From assembly GCF_021401085.1 (NCBI RefSeq), contig NZ_JACBFP010000001.1, positions 434,001 to 498,000 of the forward strand: a stretch of DNA of 64,000 nt, in the 5' to 3' direction. Source of the DNA: Chryseobacterium sp. R2A-55. Lineage in GTDB: Bacteria > Bacteroidota > Bacteroidia > Flavobacteriales > Weeksellaceae. Shown here one piece after another: positions 60,967 through 64,000 of the stretch. Below the pieces are notes generated by a model. The model was not told the DNA's origin. It saw nothing but the letters and a program-made list of their open reading frames with translations, and did no database searches. The position numbers and the translations under genes are program-made. Numbering within the stretch: the first letter of the stretch is position 1; every line of letters begins with the position of its first letter.

Positions 60967-63024
60967 ATGCCGAATCAATATAATCCGAGAGATATCACGT
61001 GGCTTGCCTTTAATGAAAGAGTTTTGCAGGAAGCAATGGACGAAAACGTGCCGCTCCACCTCAGAATCCGCTTTTTGGGCATCTTCTCCAATAATTTGGA
61101 TGAGTTTTTCAGGGTACGTGTAGCCGGATTGAAACGCGCGATGGACTTCAAGGATAAATTCATCACCGAATCTTTTTACCAGCCGCCGTCAAAAATTCTG
61201 CAAAACATCAACGAAATCGTCATCAAACAGCAGCAGGATTTTGACAAAACATGGAAGAAAATCCAGCTGGAGATGGCGGAACAGAAAATCTTTATTAAAA
61301 GTGCAAAAAACCTAAGTCCGGAACAAAAAATATTCGTCAGGAAATATTTCGATGAAGTGGTAGAAAGCAACGTGATTCCAATTTTGCTTCACAATAACGT
61401 TCCGATGCCTTATTTACGTGACAAATCACTCTACTTGGGAATCGCAATGCGGAAAAAAGAATGGCAGTACGAAAGCAAATTCGCCATCATTGAGATTCCA
61501 TCACGGATTATCGGCAGATTTGTGCTGCTTCCGTCTGAAGATAAAGATGAAAAAAACGTGATGCTTCTGGAAGACGTCATCACGTTCAATTTACCCCATA
61601 TTTTCTCGTATTTTGGATATGATGATTTTGAAGCCAACTGTTTCAAAGTAACTAAAGATGCGGAATTCGATTTAGACAATGACATCAAGACGACTTTGGC
61701 CGAAAAAATTGAAAAAGGCATCAAATCCCGAAGAAAAGGAAAACCAACCCGTTTTGTTTTCGACAAGGAAATGGACAAAGCATTGCTGGAATTCCTGATC
61801 CGGAAATTAAATCTCAGCAAAAAAGACAGCATCATTCCCGGAGGAAAAATCCATAATTTCAGGCATTTCATGGACTTTCCGGATGTATTCAAAGCTTACA
61901 AAAAACCGGAGGAAAGAAACTCCTTCGACCACCCGGAATTTGTAGGAAAAAGAGTAACCGATGTGATCCAGAAAAAAGATGTACTGCTTACTTTTCCTTA
62001 TCACACTTACACTCCCGTCATTGACCTGATGCGGGAAGCGGCGATGGATCCGGATGTGAAGTCTATTCAAATCACAGCATACCGATTGGCAAGTAATTCC
62101 AAGATCGTGAATGCTTTGATTAATGCGGTTCGAAACGGAAAAGAAGTGACGGTGATGCTCGAACTTCGGGCAAGATTTGATGAAGAAAGCAACCTGGAAT
62201 GGAAAGAAATTCTGGAACAGGAAGGGGTGAAAGTACTGGTGGGAATTCCAAACAGAAAAGTTCATGCGAAACTCTGCGTCATTAAGAAAAGAGTCCACAG
62301 CAAAACGATTCAGTACGGATTTGTAAGCACCGGAAACTTCAACGAAAAAACAGCCAAAATTTACGGCGACCATTTGCTGATGACCGCAGACAGAGGAATC
62401 ATGGCGGATATCAATAAAGTTTTCCATGTGTTGAGAAAGCCCAAAGACGATATTATTCCTGTTTTGAAAACCTGTAAAAATCTTTTGATTTGTCCGCAAT
62501 TTATGAGGGAAAAAATCCTGTGGCACATCGACAAAGAAATAGAGGAAGCCAAAGCAGGGAGGAAAGCGGAAATGATTATCAAAGTCAATTCAGTAAGCGA
62601 TCGGAATCTGATTACCAAACTTTACGATGCCGCAAAAGCCGGAGTAGTGGTGAAAATGATTGTTCGAGGAATTTATTGCGCCGTGAACCAAAAGGAATTT
62701 AAACAAAAAATCCAGGCAATCAGCATTGTGGATGAATATTTGGAACACGCGAGAGTGATGTATTTCTACAACAAAGGCAGTGAAGACATCTACATTTCAT
62801 CCGCCGACTGGATGACCAGAAATCTCGATTACCGAATTGAAGCCGCCGCAAAAATCAATCAGAAAAATTTGAAAAAAGAAATCAAGGACATTCTGGAAAT
62901 CCAGTTAAATGACAACGTAAAAGCCAGAATTCTGGACAAAAAGATGAGCAACAAATATGTGGATAACGGAAAAACCGAAGTGCGGTCGCAGATTGAGACG
63001 TATAAGTATTTGAAATCAAAGTAG
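60967..63024 (+). CDS. ppk1: Polyphosphate kinase 1
   Basis: A 685-residue enzyme that polymerises the gamma-phosphate of ATP into polyphosphate. N-terminal domain (YNPRDITWLAFNERVLQEA, NNLDEFFRVRVAGLKRA), then the phospholipase-D-like catalytic domains with NRKVHAKLCVIKKR (phospho-accepting His) and FVSTGNFNEKTAKIYGDHLL; the second HKD-type site follows near 590. Length matches the family. It has its own promoter and possibly a Crp/Fnr input. Confidence 0.95.
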   Translation: MPNQYNPRDITWLAFNERVLQEAMDENVPLHLRIRFLGIFSNNLDEFFRVRVAGLKRAMDFKDKFITESFYQPPSKILQNINEIVIKQQQDFDKTWKKIQLEMAEQKIFIKSAKNLSPEQKIFVRKYFDEVVESNVIPILLHNNVPMPYLRDKSLYLGIAMRKKEWQYESKFAIIEIPSRIIGRFVLLPSEDKDEKNVMLLEDVITFNLPHIFSYFGYDDFEANCFKVTKDAEFDLDNDIKTTLAEKIEKGIKSRRKGKPTRFVFDKEMDKALLEFLIRKLNLSKKDSIIPGGKIHNFRHFMDFPDVFKAYKKPEERNSFDHPEFVGKRVTDVIQKKDVLLTFPYHTYTPVIDLMREAAMDPDVKSIQITAYRLASNSKIVNALINAVRNGKEVTVMLELRARFDEESNLEWKEILEQEGVKVLVGIPNRKVHAKLCVIKKRVHSKTIQYGFVSTGNFNEKTAKIYGDHLLMTADRGIMADINKVFHVLRKPKDDIIPVLKTCKNLLICPQFMREKILWHIDKEIEEAKAGRKAEMIIKVNSVSDRNLITKLYDAAKAGVVVKMIVRGIYCAVNQKEFKQKIQAISIVDEYLEHARVMYFYNKGSEDIYISSADWMTRNLDYRIEAAAKINQKNLKKEIKDILEIQLNDNVKARILDKKMSNKYVDNGKTEVRSQIETYKYLKSK

Positions 63025-63236
63025 AGACATGACTTATTGCTTGTCCAAGAATATTGAGAAAAAAAACGAAAAACGAGGAAATTAATGAACTTTTTAAGGA
63101 CAAAATCTCAAAAGTAAAACATAGATTTGCGAACAGAATTTAAAATGAACTGCTGCTAAAATTATGCTTTAAAAAATCTGCTGAAGGCACCCAATAAGAA
63201 AGACCAGTTTCATTTGCAAAAACTAAATTACCCAAA

Positions 63237-63268
63237 TTTGCCCACCTCCCCAAAATTCCCTAACTTCG
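63237..63268 (+). promoter_or_regulatory. Promoter of the cobalamin-regulated receptor
   Basis: TTTG at 63237-63240, 20-nt spacer, TAACTTCG at 63261-63268 (one mismatch to TAnnTTTG). It lies just ahead of the riboswitch. Confidence 0.5.
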
Positions 63269-63274
63269 CCCTAC

Positions 63275-63445
63275 TTTCAGAAAAGGGAATCGCGTGAAAT
63301 CCGCGAACTGTCCCCGCAACTGTAAATCACGGAGGATTAAGTAATCATTAACAGTGCCTTAATTCCGCAAAAAGTTTCTGCAAAGAAGCCATTTTCAAGA
63401 TCATGAAGAGAAGGCGCAGAAATGTGAAAGTCAGGAGACCTTACT
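63275..63445 (+). promoter_or_regulatory. Cobalamin riboswitch
   Basis: The AdoCbl-aptamer core GGGAATC...GTGAAA...ACTGTCCCCGCAACTGTAA is present at 63284-63328, and the closing segment AAGTCAGGAGACC at 63428-63440. The element precedes a TonB-dependent receptor gene, the standard target: bound cobalamin would block expression. Confidence 0.92.
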
Positions 63446-63490
63446 GAAAGCTCAACCCAAAAAACTGCTTTCGGAGGAAAAGCCCTGAAA

Positions 63491-64000
63491 ATGTTCAAAA
63501 ACTTACCTTTTTTTTCAGCATTATTTCTGCTGTTTTCGTTTCCGATTTCCGCACAGGAAAAAATCATCGATACCGTTTTTATCTTTGATAACCAAATCGG
63601 TAATGCAAAAAAAATCCAGAAAATTTCGACTTTAAAAGAAGAAGATTTACTGAAGAATTCTACTAATCTCTCCGAAGTACTCCGGTTTCAATCGCCGGTT
63701 TATATCAAAGAAAATGGCCGCGGAATGGTTTCTGCGCCGTCTTTTCGCGGAACCACGGCACAGCAAACCGCGTTCGTTTGGAACGGGATCAATGTGAATT
63801 CACAGTTTCTTGGACAAGGCGATATCAATAATCTCAACCTTCTCGGCTATGACCATCTCGAAATAAAATCCGGCGGCGGAAGTGTGATTTACGGCAGTTC
63901 GGCTATTGGAGGAACGATTCACTTGAACAACGAATTAAGTTTTAACCGTGGTTTGAAGAATTCCGTTTTTTTTGAATATGGTTCGTTTGAAACGTACAAT
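63491..64000 (+). CDS. TonB-dependent receptor, likely cobalamin/cobinamide (BtuB-like), partial
   Basis: The first 170 codons of an outer-membrane receptor; the gene continues past the window edge. Signal peptide 1-22 (ending ISAQ), then a plug domain with NLSEVLRFQSPVYIKENG, SFRGTTAQQTAFVWNGINV and KSGGGSVIYGSSAIGGTIHL. No carboxypeptidase-like N-terminal extension. The riboswitch upstream indicates B12 or corrinoid uptake. Confidence 0.88.
   Translation, partial: MFKNLPFFSALFLLFSFPISAQEKIIDTVFIFDNQIGNAKKIQKISTLKEEDLLKNSTNLSEVLRFQSPVYIKENGRGMVSAPSFRGTTAQQTAFVWNGINVNSQFLGQGDINNLNLLGYDHLEIKSGGGSVIYGSSAIGGTIHLNNELSFNRGLKNSVFFEYGSFETYN

Noticed and set aside
61807-62526. 239-codon minus-strand frame inside ppk1
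   Set aside because: Entirely antisense to the conserved catalytic region of polyphosphate kinase; no promoter and unnatural composition.
63025-63230. Possible gene tail reading KNEEINELFKDKISKVKHRF on the plus strand
   Set aside because: Only about 30 codons, no start, no family recognised; may be a remnant but cannot be supported.

Overview
The window is a chromosomal segment of a Bacteroidota bacterium, most likely a Weeksellaceae member close to Chryseobacterium, Kaistella or Cloacibacterium. Several sequence features support this. Promoters follow the Bacteroidetes pattern (TTG, about 19-20 nt, TAnnTTTG) upstream of several genes. A giant secreted protein ends in a type IX secretion type-B sorting domain. 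DUF4252 and head-GIN proteins are present, the nitrous oxide reductase is a Sec-type clade II enzyme, and strong Shine-Dalgarno sequences are mostly absent. The organism call is inference; no rRNA or tRNA gene was seen.

Layout. (1) 0-1.6 kb: acetyl-CoA hydrolase/transferase. (2) 1.6-4.3 kb: an AT-rich accessory islet with a DUF6364/PIN toxin-antitoxin pair, a small OB-fold-like lipoprotein, an integrase fossil and short repeats. (3) 4.3-8.4 kb: a Crp/Fnr regulator and tyrosine catabolism genes (hpd, a secreted hypothetical, fahA). (4) 8.4-15.6 kb: purE and purK, two transporters, CBS and VOC proteins, isochorismate synthase with a hotdog thioesterase (menaquinone branch), and an acyltransferase. 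(5) 16-21.7 kb: a 1910-residue T9SS substrate with 259-residue internal repeats. (6) 21.8-25.1 kb: coaE, an MBL hydrolase, a PaiB-like protein and ruvB. (7) 25.4-31 kb: hutI followed by paaB, paaC, paaD, paaG, paaH and paaI (phenylacetate degradation), with no paaA nearby. (8) 31-35.4 kb: a TPR protein, then an ECF sigma factor, a membrane-anchored putative anti-sigma protein and two DUF4252 proteins.

(9) 35.5-47.8 kb: a dense all-minus-strand array of SUKH-like, ankyrin, NTF2-like and lipoprotein genes that looks like a polymorphic-toxin polyimmunity locus. It has pseudogenes at both ends and duplicated 3-prime gene-tail fossils between genes. No toxin gene lies in the window. (10) 47.9-50.8 kb: an AraC regulator and dnaK. 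(11) 51-60 kb: a complete clade II nitrous oxide reduction cluster (two cytochromes c, nosZ, a membrane protein, nosL, nosD, nosF, nosY, a cysteine-free Crp/Fnr regulator and a haem-copper-oxidase-like membrane protein). (12) 60-64 kb: a fasciclin lipoprotein, polyphosphate kinase, and a cobalamin riboswitch ahead of a TonB-dependent receptor cut by the window edge.

Two observations stand out. The first is the immunity array, whose fossil tails and N-terminally variable tandem paralogues suggest how such arrays turn over. The second is a recurring TGA-N6-TCA palindrome upstream of hpd, the nos-cluster genes, the crp gene itself, and the fasciclin/ppk pair. In three cases it lies at the same distance (about 30 bp from centre to the -7 element) expected of a class II Crp/Fnr activator site.
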